The position numbers were made by a program, and so were the translations under genes. From the NCBI GenBank assembly GCA_020442465.1, contig JAGRJY010000183.1, positions 94,243 through 158,242 of the forward strand: a stretch of 64,000 nucleotides of DNA, in the 5' to 3' direction. The notes beneath the pieces were generated by a model. It was given only the letters and a program-made list of their open reading frames with translations, was not told the DNA's origin and did no database searches. Of the stretch, positions 35,001-41,157 are shown one piece after another. Source of the DNA: Lysobacterales bacterium. GTDB lineage: Bacteria; Pseudomonadota; Gammaproteobacteria; Xanthomonadales; Xanthomonadaceae. Position 1 is the first letter of the stretch. Every line of letters begins with the position of its first letter.

Positions 35001-37112
35001 GGCGTGACGACGGGTTATGCTTACGACGTGATGGGCCGCCTTCAGCACATTGACTACAGCCATGATGCCGATGTCACCACGCAGTACGATCAGGTGGGCA
35101 GGCGCGGCTCGGTGAGCGACGCCCGCGGCCCGAGCAGCTGGAGTTACGACGCCCGCGGCCGCGTGCTGCAGAGCATCGACGCCGACGGCCATGTTATCGA
35201 GTACCAGTACGACAGCATCGGCAACCTCGTTGCCCGCATCAGCCCCAGCCAGTCGCTGGTCTACCAGCACGACGCGCTGAACCGCATCGTCTCGGTCACC
35301 CGCACCGTCGACGGCGAGGCGCCGATGGTCACCCGCTACGAGTACGACGCCGCGGGCAATCGCAAGGCCATGCTCGGCGGCGACGGCACCCGCACCGACT
35401 ACGGCTACGACGCCCGCCACCGCCTGCGGAATCTGGTCAAGACCACCGCGCTCGGCGCCCTGCTCGTCGGCATGAGCTACGACGTCGACGCCAGCGGCAT
35501 GCGCACCGCGGTCGAAGAGTACGACGCCGCCGGCACCATCCGCACCGTCGAATACGACTACGACGGCGTCAAGCGCCTCATCGAAGAGCGCATCGACCAC
35601 CGCGATGATCTGAATGATCGCGTCAGCAGCTGGTCCTACGACCGCGTCGGCAACCGCCTCACCCAGGTCGCCAGCATCGGCCCTGCAGGAGCGGTTTCAA
35701 CCGCGACCACCACGTACGGCTATGACGGCAACGACAGGCTCCTCACCGAAACCACCGACGGCCTGACCACGACCTACACCTACGACGCCAACGGCAATAC
35801 GAAGTCGAAGGCCGGGCCGGACGGCGCGACGAGCTACGACTACGACGATGCAAATCGCCTGGTCGAAGCCACCACGCCGGAGGCTGTGGCCGAGTACGTG
35901 TACAACGCGGATGGGCTGCGGGTAAGGCAGAGCGTCACGCCGAGCTCGGGGGCGGGTGCGGGTACGACTACGACGACTTGGTATGTGCAGGATGCTGGAT
36001 ACGCCTATGCGCAGGTGATTGAGCAGTATGAGAGCGTGGGGGGTGGAACGCGGAGGTTGAGTGGGACTTATACCTTTGCGGATGATCTGGTTTCCCAAAC
36101 CAGATACGACGAGAACGGCACGCCCGAAACTGCTTTTGTGCAGATGGATGGGTTTGGGTCGACGCGGTGGGTGACTGATCAGAGCGGGAACATCACCGAC
36201 TCGATTGATTACGACGCATTCGGTAATGAGATCGCGCGCTCGGGTACGACGGAAGTTGAGCACCTGTATCGAGGCGAAGCGTTTGATCCGAACGTGGGGT
36301 TCTATTACCTGCGTGCCCGGTGGATGGATCCGAGTGTTGGGAGGTTTGTCACAAAGGATGCTTTCGCTGGGTTTGGGCGTTCACCTCAGAGCCTCCACAA
36401 GTATCAGTACGCGAACGACGACCCGGTGAACGGTGTCGATCCGTCCGGGTACATGACGATGATTGAACTGTCCACCGCTGAGAGGGCTGCCGTGCAGATG
36501 GTGATGAGTCAGGTCAAGGAATACGGTTTTGACGTGGTCTCAAGATCGGTAATGAACGCATTTGGAGGAAACATGAAAGTGTCCGCTCCAAATCAAGGCA
36601 ATGCAGCAGGTGCCGGTCTTCTGACTTCACTCGCTCTTGCGTGCAAGGCAAGCAAAAAGAGCTGCTTGCTGAAGGGAATTCCAGTTTTCATATCTGGATT
36701 TAGTGCCGTGGCTTCGTCGATTCACATAGCAATGGCGCAGCTTGGTAATGGGAACACGAGCAAGGACGAGCAGAGGCCACTGCCTTTCTTCCTGCTGCGT
36801 GGGCTTGGGAGAGATGATGTCGATCCTCGTCGAGGCAAGAAGGGATGCCCGGGCAATCTCAAGTCTGCCGTCTGCGACGAATATCCCTTCGCCTCATCGC
36901 TTCAAGGTGGGAATTCGAAGTACAAGGACGGGCTCGTGTCACTCATGTGGGTTCCGCGCAGGGAAGGTCCGAAGCAAGGCGGAGAAATTAGCGGCTTCTA
37001 CAATTCTCAAAAAGTCTACCCGAGCACTCCATTCATGGTGACTGGAATCCCATTCATGCCGACTTCCTATATCACCCGAGGAGGTGATTGGAAGCCGTTC
37101 AAGCGGCAATGA
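26010..37112 (+). CDS. Giant secreted RHS-repeat protein with adhesin-like stalk and NucA/NucB-like nuclease tip
   Basis: 3700 residues. Order: Sec signal peptide (1-24); choice-of-anchor A domain (about 30-290, PYNVLVFGDF); an Ig-like domain (294-382); a TadE/G-like stretch (383-535); seven tandem-95 repeats (536-1165); an Ig-like linker; an alpha-toroid like prenyltransferase or squalene-cyclase folds (1250-1575) with CLGCH at 1286-1290; a CARDB-like domain (1580-1695); three Ig-like domains (1705-1975); an RHS entry region (KLGHFSITFEEVSV); YD repeats; and the RHS core (YLRARWMDPSVGRFVTKDAF, ending DPSGY). The variable C-terminal 218 residues hold CDEYPFASSLQGG (from C3622) and KQGGEISGFYNS, the pattern of NucA/NucB DNases. 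GC content drops from about 35.9 kb onward. The start has CAGGGGA before it. The RHS shell normally encloses the toxin. The export route and target are inferred. Confidence 0.88.
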   Translation: MLHHFRRALVACLAAATLLAADSVAASQTCMGLGSAQPYNVLVFGDFRATSSDTQGRLAAGGDVDLANYSVADQLAPSTVGATLIAGGDLSFTSGRLYAGDALVGGSAGGVSASVRNGLSATQQILDHQLLPIAFDSVRTEMRQLSAALASLPANGSVESQWGGLYLRGTTGEALQVFELPGDLVLQAHTFDVRDIPAGATVVFNIRGTLSGLTNMSLQSLAAMRQRVLFNFPDAVELTLAGISVEGSILAPDAVIQNPQGVVNGQVVAQRWDGMMQLNHQPFVGCLDTPASNRPPEILSTPERFAYVDRRYRYPVEAADPDEEVLSFGLSDAPADMVIDAASGLLQWLPHDGDLGVHAVSIQATDPHGANDQQSYDLRVVQDFCPIYPIALPSNVMDGLSPGAAVQRMPDGTGPGNYSWLTWTGANNSPTLAASLTPPGDSYLYVSPDDASDHVLNIGDWAQGAPGVKNASQVRAAMDVLLTQDIVLPVWSSRRGQGSQFDYGVQRFVTVRLTDYKLNGKGWLSFVYKGEATCYDRPPTADAQEVVTPEDTAAEIVLTGSDPEDSALVFIVVTGPEHGVLSGEAPNLVYEPEPGFFGEDAFEFFVNDGRLDSGTATVSISVLPVNDAPLADHQSIETDEDMTVAIVLTGSDSDSDVLTFSLQSQPAHGTLSGDAPDLSYAPNPDFHGVDSFAFVTNDGELNSDVATVSITVSPVNDAPNAVAQAVETNEDESLAIALIGSDPDGDALAFSVQSQPSNGTLTGDAPNLTYVPNADFHGADGFTFVANDGELTSNLATVSITVLPVNDAPLASDSTVQTNEDTPLTIALTGSDPDGDALTFSLQSPPSNGTLSGHAPDLTYTPNTDFHGADSFAFVTSDGELTSNVATVSIAVVPVNDVPSADSQSVETNEDTPLAVVLTGSDPDGDAVSFTVQMQPSHGLLSGDAPNLTYEPNADFHGADSFVFLSHDDELSSEAATVSITVLSVNDAPSADPLQLATPESTPLQITLTGSDRDGDALSYATIEGPAHGTLSGTAPDLVYMPTAGYDGEDGFTFQTHDGALDSEPALVSITVERVNAAPNAAPQSLSTDEGVALAITLTGSDPDGDALSFSVLENPAHGTLSGAAPELVYTPHEGFDGEDGLTFLVHDGEFNSSPARVDIVVRRVRHGPTIVSSPVTAATQSQVYSYDVDATDPDQDTLVYTLDRAPAAIAIESESGLVQGLVDADLVQTVRAFNGQCYVLPDGAEFEGSDGTAIAPLYQRVRGAISRGSAYAAPQTRAWHEQNECLGCHIQNQTLLGLQGSLSRADIDEDTAEFLLTEVMASQQADGSILRSNPNYAVNQTALAVWALSHAPDRARTFEVRERALRFLLSRVTRFRDQYAWRKDTDTGWLKSNTAATALVVLGIDRYIRDAARLPNVTAEQMMLALELRNTVSGAARHFLDRDPLTTDNLAMSLVLMGLAQTRAHIDDAALRALVDSRIAQLDARLRERVQVDGGWPYIVGGHSDPLTTAWVGFALDTLDPPADDPIVLAGIEYLLNAQVGDGTWRTYSGLFTTHLATTGLVMAYLPVALEHLGSADLSLGHMRIQVLGDGSIALSVEAMNRGLADTDASSTVTFFSGRDLDGEPLGEATVPALRSGEAQWASITLDTLPAGEVSAGIASVGLRECIENNNATRATLVSVRATDPDELFDTQSFLLNLEDANAAPTISSVPVTELEQGKPYEYQVAVIDPDVGDAFEFELRNAPLGLYINPLSGKFYYDVQQLAAGTHTITVRVTDLRGLYAEQTFQLDIAPNHQPVIVSTPPTSASVGEPYTYRIEATDQDEDDLFVSLPVKPIGMTLDEATSQITWTPTAAQSGSQAVQVRVVDGRGGGATQSFSVVVSQASNQLPTITSTPVYFGKTGRSYRYAATATDPDGDAIVWSLPSSPADMTVDAATGEVLWTPANTGSFAVTLRAADAQGYREQSWAIEVIDGLLPMTAELTVNPQPAAPGGELLANLTVENPGGAVTVVATLDGAPITLLVNATTTLIAPTEFGPHTLVAQVSDGEETVEIVETIYVADPSDTTPPDVQIMTPAEHPQWDAVEITAPTAVRAFVHGDDVSRWVLAVTETGVGAPSVLVEGDTAFNASEIATFDPTLLENGLYTLTLQAWDGNGNTAFDSRQIMVTGDMKLGHFSITFEEVSVPVAGIPVTVTRTYDTRRARKSLDFGYGWTVDATGVRLQESRRPGLAWTAERNGGPLSTTWCFAPLGAPMVTVRLPDGGVAKFRAKAVPECQDITLNQINLAFEDVDGYGYELEQTDYGLLTWGNVEGFSVPILYDGAGPPVPANPQHYKLTTPEGMVYTIDQDAGLKRVDDPGSNQFLTFSRDGVLHSTGVGIVFERDALGRIHTMRMPDDSTRHYAYTPQGELDQVVDQVGEITSFGYVSTPAFPHYLRDIVDPRGVRVSRNEYDDDGRLVATIDADGERIEYDHQIDGRAEVITDRRGFAMTYVYDEEGRVLSETNGAGETTLRTYDTDGNELTTTNALNETTARTFDGRFNLLTETNAAGERTTHTYNGKNQLLTQTDHVGRPVLRNTFDPRSQTLLTATKDALGNETAFAYVGGTGIFGTGQLESITDAEGQQTGFAYDVRGYKTSEVDALGRPTVFINDDMGRVIEERRFRTRADGSNETLSTFYTYDAKGNVTAVTHPDGSVTTTEYDGNDKPVRECDGLNRCTTTSYDDRGNVVRIQYPDGLFDEKQYDPNGNLAGEIDRAGRGTWYQYDGANRLVRTTFPDGTFSRSVYDDAGRMLESIDENGRVTQYRYDAAGRQTEVLQADPASGVAGAGPVMRTLYDETGRRTASIDPNGGTTRYVYDDAGRLIETVFPDPQGDDGDDGNNPRTRTDYDKVGRKLAETDEAGRTTRYAYDALGRLVAVVLPNPQTGANPPLVSGQSPDAGTLTTTYAYDQVGNKIAQTDAEGRTTRWEYDAMGRETARVLPGGQRETKAYNAAGELVTMTDFNGVTTGYAYDVMGRLQHIDYSHDADVTTQYDQVGRRGSVSDARGPSSWSYDARGRVLQSIDADGHVIEYQYDSIGNLVARISPSQSLVYQHDALNRIVSVTRTVDGEAPMVTRYEYDAAGNRKAMLGGDGTRTDYGYDARHRLRNLVKTTALGALLVGMSYDVDASGMRTAVEEYDAAGTIRTVEYDYDGVKRLIEERIDHRDDLNDRVSSWSYDRVGNRLTQVASIGPAGAVSTATTTYGYDGNDRLLTETTDGLTTTYTYDANGNTKSKAGPDGATSYDYDDANRLVEATTPEAVAEYVYNADGLRVRQSVTPSSGAGAGTTTTTWYVQDAGYAYAQVIEQYESVGGGTRRLSGTYTFADDLVSQTRYDENGTPETAFVQMDGFGSTRWVTDQSGNITDSIDYDAFGNEIARSGTTEVEHLYRGEAFDPNVGFYYLRARWMDPSVGRFVTKDAFAGFGRSPQSLHKYQYANDDPVNGVDPSGYMTMIELSTAERAAVQMVMSQVKEYGFDVVSRSVMNAFGGNMKVSAPNQGNAAGAGLLTSLALACKASKKSCLLKGIPVFISGFSAVASSIHIAMAQLGNGNTSKDEQRPLPFFLLRGLGRDDVDPRRGKKGCPGNLKSAVCDEYPFASSLQGGNSKYKDGLVSLMWVPRREGPKQGGEISGFYNSQKVYPSTPFMVTGIPFMPTSYITRGGDWKPFKRQ
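27615..29504 (+). repeat. Seven in-frame 270-bp repeats (tandem-95 / cadherin-like modules)
   Basis: Seven modules of 90 residues with the consensus LTGSDPDGDALxFS, GTLSGDAPxLTYxPNADFHG, ADSFxFVxxDGEL and ATVSITVLPVNDAP. The codons GTGTCGATC recur at 27861, 28131, 28401, 28671, 28941 and 29211, exactly 270 bp apart. The central five copies are most alike, while copies 1, 6 and 7 have diverged. Acidic DxDGD motifs suggest calcium binding. Copy number is likely to vary between strains. Confidence 0.92.
35682..35707. repeat. REP-like core embedded in frame in the RHS gene
   Basis: CCTGCAGGAGCGGTTTCAAC followed by CGCGAC, with the palindrome GCGGTTTCAACCGC, matches the REP core seen at 18.97 and 22.95 kb. 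It encodes PAGAVSTA between two YD repeats without breaking the frame. Confidence 0.6.
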
Positions 37113-37160
37113 GCATCGCTCTTTCTTGATTCGTGGCTTGGGATAGGCGCAAAGTGAACT

Positions 37161-37817
37161 ATGTGTATGAGCGATATGTTGAGTGAGAAGCTGGCCAAGT
37201 TTCATGGGCTCGTGCTTTCCGCATCGAGTGATTTGGGCAAGGTTTTTGGGAAAGGAATGTCCCGCGCGCAGATCGCAAAGAGTGTTCGCCTAACAGGAAT
37301 AGGTTTGCCCGAGAGCCACTTCCCGCTGTTCGAGCGATTCAACGGTCAGAAGCAAAGTGGCCTTCCAGTGCTCCCCTGTCCTCATAGGAAGTGGGGCGGG
37401 CTCAAGATGTGCAGCTTGTCGCTCATGGAAGAATGGCGCGATGCGCTAATAGGTTCCGAGTGGATGTATCAGAACTGCGGGATTGGACGAGAATTGAGTT
37501 CAAGCGAACGGGTTCGCAGCGAGTTTTGGAGTCCCAGTTGGCTGCCTATTGCTGCGGGAGAGACGCTCTTTCGCAAAGAGCGCAGGGCAGTCAACACAGA
37601 GCTTTTCTTGGACTTTGAGCCGGCAGTCGGCGGTAGTCGAGGCCAGGTGGTCTATCAGGAGGTTGAACGAGTCGTTTCCGCGGACAAGATATCGCCAGAG
37701 AATTGCACACGAACCGTTATTGCTGACTCGATTGTCGACTACTTCGAAGGATTGATCAGCATGATGGAACTCGGGCGGATCGGTTTCCAAGGGGGTAAGG
37801 GGATTGCTTGGCGGTGA
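37161..37817 (+). CDS. Candidate immunity protein of the RHS nuclease, SUKH (SMI1/KNR4)-like
   Basis: 218 residues, 48 bp after the RHS stop codon. The N-terminal half has the SUKH pattern: a helix, then TGIGLPESHFPLFERFNGQ, an aromatic WGGLKMCSLSLMEEWRDAL and later SEFWSPSWLPIA, which corresponds to the usual W-P-I/FA strand. SUKH proteins are a common immunity family for polymorphic nuclease toxins, and NucA/NucB-like tips are often paired with them. GC content is as low as that of the toxin tip, so the pair probably moved together. ATG at 37161 or 37167 could start it; no strong ribosome site is seen. Confidence 0.7.
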   Translation: MCMSDMLSEKLAKFHGLVLSASSDLGKVFGKGMSRAQIAKSVRLTGIGLPESHFPLFERFNGQKQSGLPVLPCPHRKWGGLKMCSLSLMEEWRDALIGSEWMYQNCGIGRELSSSERVRSEFWSPSWLPIAAGETLFRKERRAVNTELFLDFEPAVGGSRGQVVYQEVERVVSADKISPENCTRTVIADSIVDYFEGLISMMELGRIGFQGGKGIAWR

Positions 37818-37857
37818 ACAGCGGGCAGATCTGGAGGTCAAACCTGGGAACGAATCA

Positions 37858-37896
37858 GGGGTCAGAGTGCATTTCCTGACGCTATCGCGCGTCAGG
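37858..37896. repeat. REP-like hairpin with the GGGGTCAGAGTG word
   Basis: GGGGTCAGAGTGCATTTCC runs into an 8-bp stem CCTGACGC/GCGTCAGG with a 6-nt loop. The first 12 bases equal those of the long palindrome at 22977. It lies 40 bp after the immunity gene, where it may also serve as a transcription end. Confidence 0.7.
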
Positions 37897-38005
37897 TGAT
37901 GAGTCGCAATCGCCTATATTGCGTGTACGATGGGCCACTGTAGGGCGGGAATTAGCCCGCCGTTTCACCGATCGACCTGAGCCGAAGCCCTGATCGTCTA
38001 GCCTC

Positions 38006-38440
38006 CTAAAATGGCATGGCGAATCCATTCCATGCCCAAAAGGCGATGGCTGCGAGGCTAGCGATCAGCCACCAGATTGTGCGGGCCACGCTGATAGCGT
38101 TGTAGACGCGTTTTCCCCACGATTCTGGCTTTGGATTTGCGCGCGCTGCGCTGATCAGCTCTGCCTTGCGATTCTGCAGGAGCGTGGCCAGTCTCGCTGT
38201 CATCAGGTTGAGCGCCGGATCGATGCCGACGACGGCGGCGGTAATCGCTCCGTTCTGAAGTCCTGAGCCCTGAAACGCTTGGCGTTTGGGTGAACCGCGC
38301 AAATCGTTCATCTCATTCTCAATCAGGTCGCGGATTGGCGTTTCGATGGTCTGCGTCAACGCATCGCTCGGCGGCAGGTCATCAATGCTGACGACCCCCT
38401 TGAGGTGATCGATCACCAATTGCTCCACCTCAGGCACCAT
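38006..38440 (-). CDS. Small membrane-anchored protein, apparently cut short at its N-terminus
   Basis: About 144 residues from the ATG in AMVPEVEQLVIDHLKG. The frame stays open further upstream, to 38590, but beyond 38478 it runs antisense through the duplicated end of the transposase element, so that part is not original coding sequence. Visible features are a helical N-terminal half with DLPPSDALTQTIETPIRDLI, a basic NRKAELISAARANPKPESWG, and one C-terminal membrane helix (TIWWLIASLAAIAFWAWNGF). No family recognised. Probably the remnant of a gene broken by insertion of the element at 38479. Confidence 0.5.
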   Translation of the reverse strand: MVPEVEQLVIDHLKGVVSIDDLPPSDALTQTIETPIRDLIENEMNDLRGSPKRQAFQGSGLQNGAITAAVVGIDPALNLMTARLATLLQNRKAELISAARANPKPESWGKRVYNAISVARTIWWLIASLAAIAFWAWNGFAMPF

Positions 38441-38571
38441 CGCCTCGACGACAGCGGTAATGCCACGCCCCTCAGAAGATAAACCTGGACACCCACGATT
38501 CGGAATAATCTGAGTCGTCTCTGGGCACGATTCTGATGGTGGCGTCTGGTGGGGCGCGCGAAGCTTTCGCC

Positions 38572-38673
38572 ATGGGCTACGCACGTTCACAACTGATCAA
38601 CGCATCCGAAGCGGGGACCTACCACTGCGTTTCGCGCTGTGTCCGTCGGGCGTTCCTGTGTGGAGACAAATAA
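38572..38673 (+). pseudogene. Truncated RAYT N-terminal fragment (33 codons)
   Basis: In the first left-end copy, MGYARSQLINASEAGTYHCV continues to RAFLCGDK and hits TAA at the junction with the second copy. It matches the first 32 residues of the intact transposase with several substitutions (QLINASEA for LLIDSSGP), so this copy has been diverging for some time. Confidence 0.8.
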
Positions 38674-38762
38674 ACCTGGACACCCACGATTCGGAATAAT
38701 CTGAGTAGTCTCTGGGCGCGATTCTGATGGTGGCGTCTGGTGGGGCGCGCGAAGCTTTCGCC

Positions 38763-39719
38763 ATGGGCTACGCGCGTTCGCTACTGATCGATTCATCCGG
38801 GCCGGGGACGTACCACTGCGTCTCGCGCTGTGTCCGTCGGGCGTTTCTGTGCGGAGAGGATGCGTTCAGCGGACGCAACTTCGATCACCGCAAACAGTGG
38901 ATCGAAGATCGATTGCTCGAGCTGGCTGAGGTCTTCGCGGCCTCGGTCCTGGCCTACGCAGTGATGAGCAACCATGTCCACGTCGTGGTAAGGGTTGATC
39001 CGGCGCTCAGCGTAGCTTGGGGCGACGAAGAAATTGCGACGCGCTGGGTCCGGCTGTTCCCGGCTACGGTGAACGGCCAGGTCGACCCCGAAGGCTGTCG
39101 GCGCAAGGTGCAACGGGTGCTAGCCAACCCCGATCGCCTCGTTGAGCTGCGCCAACGCCTGGGCGATCTGTCCTGGTTCATGCGCTGCCTCTCGGAGCCC
39201 ATCGCCCGCCGTGCGAACGGCGAGGACTGCTGCACCGGACGATTCTGGGAGGGTCGATTCAAATGCCAGGCACTTCTGGATGATGCCGCCGTGCTGGGGT
39301 GCATGACGTATGTGGATCTGAACCCTGTCCGTGCCGGCGCGGCGCCGGACCTGCGCACCTCGCACCACACGTCGATTCAGCGGCGCCTACAGTCTCGATC
39401 ACCGGATCACTCATCGTCGATCGAACCGGTCGCCGGCCCTGCCATGATCGGATTTCTTCCGATGACTGAAGAGGCCTACATCCGTCTCGTCGATTGGACT
39501 GGCCGTCAGTTGCATCCGGCCAAACGCGGCGTCATTGCCGCGGAAGCGCCTCCTCCACTTCCGCGAGGACTGGACGAGAAGACCTGGAAGCGTCAGGTGC
39601 GTGGCATCGAGTCCCGCTACTTCCGTGCGATAGGCAGCGCGGAGTCACTGCGCGACAAGGCACGTGCGATCGGCCAGCGCTGGTTGATGGTGCGCAGGCA
39701 GGAAGTGCTGCCGACCTAG
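38763..39719 (+). CDS. REP-associated tyrosine transposase (RAYT, IS200/IS605-like Y1 family)
   Basis: 318 residues from the ATG of MGYARSLLIDSSGPGTYHCV. An upstream ATG at 38727 adds 12 residues. The HUH nuclease motif is NHVHVVV, preceded by VLAYAVMS. The strand-cutting tyrosine is expected in a C-terminal helix; candidates are YFRAIGSAESLRDKARAIG and the region around LGCMTYVDLNPVRAGA. WFMRCLSEPIARRANGEDCCTGRFWEGRFKCQALLDD is the conserved block of this large RAYT subgroup. RAYTs move or maintain REP sequences, of which several families occur in this window. It lies inside an element with duplicated ends. Confidence 0.9.
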   Translation: MGYARSLLIDSSGPGTYHCVSRCVRRAFLCGEDAFSGRNFDHRKQWIEDRLLELAEVFAASVLAYAVMSNHVHVVVRVDPALSVAWGDEEIATRWVRLFPATVNGQVDPEGCRRKVQRVLANPDRLVELRQRLGDLSWFMRCLSEPIARRANGEDCCTGRFWEGRFKCQALLDDAAVLGCMTYVDLNPVRAGAAPDLRTSHHTSIQRRLQSRSPDHSSSIEPVAGPAMIGFLPMTEEAYIRLVDWTGRQLHPAKRGVIAAEAPPPLPRGLDEKTWKRQVRGIESRYFRAIGSAESLRDKARAIGQRWLMVRRQEVLPT

Positions 39720-40210
39720 GCCCGGGCCGCGGGCGCGAGCACCTTTGGTTCCACGAGCGATCTCGTCAGGCCGTGGCGCCTCTTCACGTTCAGCGCATCG
39801 TAGCGGCTCGCTTAGTGACTCCGGCTTGAGGTGCGACCTGCACGACATTCGAGAGTGACGGAAGCTGGGCCGCCGCGTCTGGCTCTTGTTCGTGTTTCCG
39901 TCTGTGGGTGTCCAACTATTACGGGCAGGAAGTTCTGCCGACCTAGGCCCGGGCCGCGGACGCGAGCACCTTTGGCGCGACGAACGATCCCGACAGGCCG
40001 TGGCCCCTCTTCACGTTCAGCGCATCGTAGCGGCCCGCTTAATGACTCCGGCTTGAGGTGCGACCTGCACGACATTCGAGAGTGACCGATACTGGGTCGC
40101 CGCGCCTGGCTCTTGTTCGTGTTTCCGTCTGTGGGTGTCCAACTATTACGACGGGCGGCCCCGGGTCTGTTGCCGGCCCATACGACGAAGTGGATCTGTC
40201 CTGCGCAGCC
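39720..40210. repeat. Direct 227-bp duplication at the right end of the RAYT element
   Basis: Two copies run from GGCAGGAAGTGCTGCCGACC (about 39697) and GGCAGGAAGTTCTGCCGACC (39924), each ending GTGGGTGTCCAACTATTACG. They are over 90 percent alike by eye. The first includes the last codons of the transposase gene. After the second copy only about 60 bp remain before yaiI. No gene is recognised in the stretch; the reading frames in it are repeat-derived. Confidence 0.85.
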
Positions 40211-40711
40211 TCAGCGCGGCAGCCGCGCCAGCCAGCGGTCGAGCTGGTTTGCGAAGGCCTGCCGGTCGCGCGCGTGGAATGGCGGCGGACCGCCGGTCTC
40301 GACGCCGGCGCCGCGCAGCTGATCCATGAAATTGCGCATCGACAGGTGCTGACGCACGCTCTCGGCCGTGTACAGCTCGCCGCGCGGGTTCACGGCGGTC
40401 ACGCCCTTGGCCACCACCTCAGCGGCGAGCGGAATGTCCGCGGTGATGACCAGGTCGCCCGCCGCGGAGCGGGCAACGATCTCGGAGTCGGCGGCGTCCA
40501 GCCCGCTGGGTACGGTGATGCTGCGCACGTTGGGTCGTCGCGGCACGGCGAGTGGCTGGTTCGCCACCAGCACCAGTTGGATGGGGACGCGATCGGCGGC
40601 GCGGAAGAGGATGTCCTTGATGACGCGCGGGCAGGCGTCCGCGTCCACCCAGATGGTGGGCCGCCGGGTCGCTGCGTCGGATTCGGCGTCCGTCGTCGCG
40701 TTCGCGTTCAA
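40211..40711 (-). CDS. YaiI/YqxD family protein (UPF0178, PIN-like fold)
   Basis: 166 residues. The family opening is [20 protein letters not shown], followed by [34 protein letters not shown], which carries the PIN-like acidic residues. The C-terminus is [20 protein letters not shown]. The biochemical role is not established; a nuclease is suggested by the fold. Its ATG overlaps the stop of the DUF937 gene upstream, so the two are coupled. Confidence 0.9.
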   Translation of the reverse strand: MNANATTDAESDAATRRPTIWVDADACPRVIKDILFRAADRVPIQLVLVANQPLAVPRRPNVRSITVPSGLDAADSEIVARSAAGDLVITADIPLAAEVVAKGVTAVNPRGELYTAESVRQHLSMRNFMDQLRGAGVETGGPPPFHARDRQAFANQLDRWLARLPR

Positions 40712-41157
40712 CGCAGCGTGCGGGCGAACAGGCCGAGACTCTGATCCAGCATGGCCTGATGGTTGCTCGCCAGTTTGCCCCGGGGGCTGAACTGGTCGAC
40801 CAGCGCCGGCACCAGCACACCGACCGCGGTGACGGCATCCTGCGCCTCCATGCCGGTCTGGCGCGCCAGGGTGGTGACGGCGTCGGCACCAAACAGCTTG
40901 TTAACCTGGCCGGGATCGAGCGGCGTGTTCGACCCGGTGGACAGCCATGACTGCGCCGCGCCGCCCATGCCGCGCTGCTGCAGCGTCCGGATCAGCGAAT
41001 CGAAGCCGCCGATGTGCTGGACCAGGGACATGACGCCCACCAGCAGGCCCGCGGATCGCGCCGCATCGCCGCCGCCCAGCTTGCCGAGCAGGTCGGCCAT
41101 GGATTCGTTCTGGCCGGAATCCGGCCCCGCGTTCGCGCTGTTGTCGCTTGGTCGCAT
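40708..41157 (-). CDS. DUF937 / YidB-like protein
   Basis: 149 residues. [20 protein letters not shown], then [33 protein letters not shown], and [17 protein letters not shown] is the YidB pattern. The fold is helical; function unknown. The longer frame upstream is antisense to the neighbouring gene and was not used. It overlaps the yaiI start by four bases. Confidence 0.82.
   Translation of the reverse strand: MRPSDNSANAGPDSGQNESMADLLGKLGGGDAARSAGLLVGVMSLVQHIGGFDSLIRTLQQRGMGGAAQSWLSTGSNTPLDPGQVNKLFGADAVTTLARQTGMEAQDAVTAVGVLVPALVDQFSPRGKLASNHQAMLDQSLGLFARTLR

Larger units (their letters stand above)
38479..40141 (+). mobile_element. REP-associated transposase (RAYT) element with doubled ends
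   Basis: The RAYT gene is bounded by 11-bp inverted repeats. TGGACACCCAC lies at 38486-38496 and again at 38677-38687; GTGGGTGTCCA lies at 39904-39914 and again at 40131-40141. The left end is a tandem duplication of 191 bp (38479-38669, then from 38670). The right end is a tandem duplication of 227 bp (about 39697-39923 and 39924-40150). The duplicates carry the first codons and the last codons of the transposase gene, respectively. This looks like slippage, or nested insertion of the same element into itself. Confidence 0.75.

Noticed and set aside
32310..35600. A 1096-residue open frame antisense to the RHS gene
   Set aside because: Same mirror effect. The composition (Val/Asp/Arg/His-rich with repeated VVV and RGG) is that of reverse-read YD repeats, with no domain or ribosome site.
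36742..37041. A 99-residue frame inside the toxin tip
   Set aside because: It is out of frame with the RHS gene, and the in-frame reading carries the CDEYPF nuclease motif.
39494..39829. Small frames in the right-end repeats of the RAYT element
   Set aside because: They recur in both repeat copies in different frames and consist of Arg-rich repeat-derived sequence, without homology or ribosome sites.
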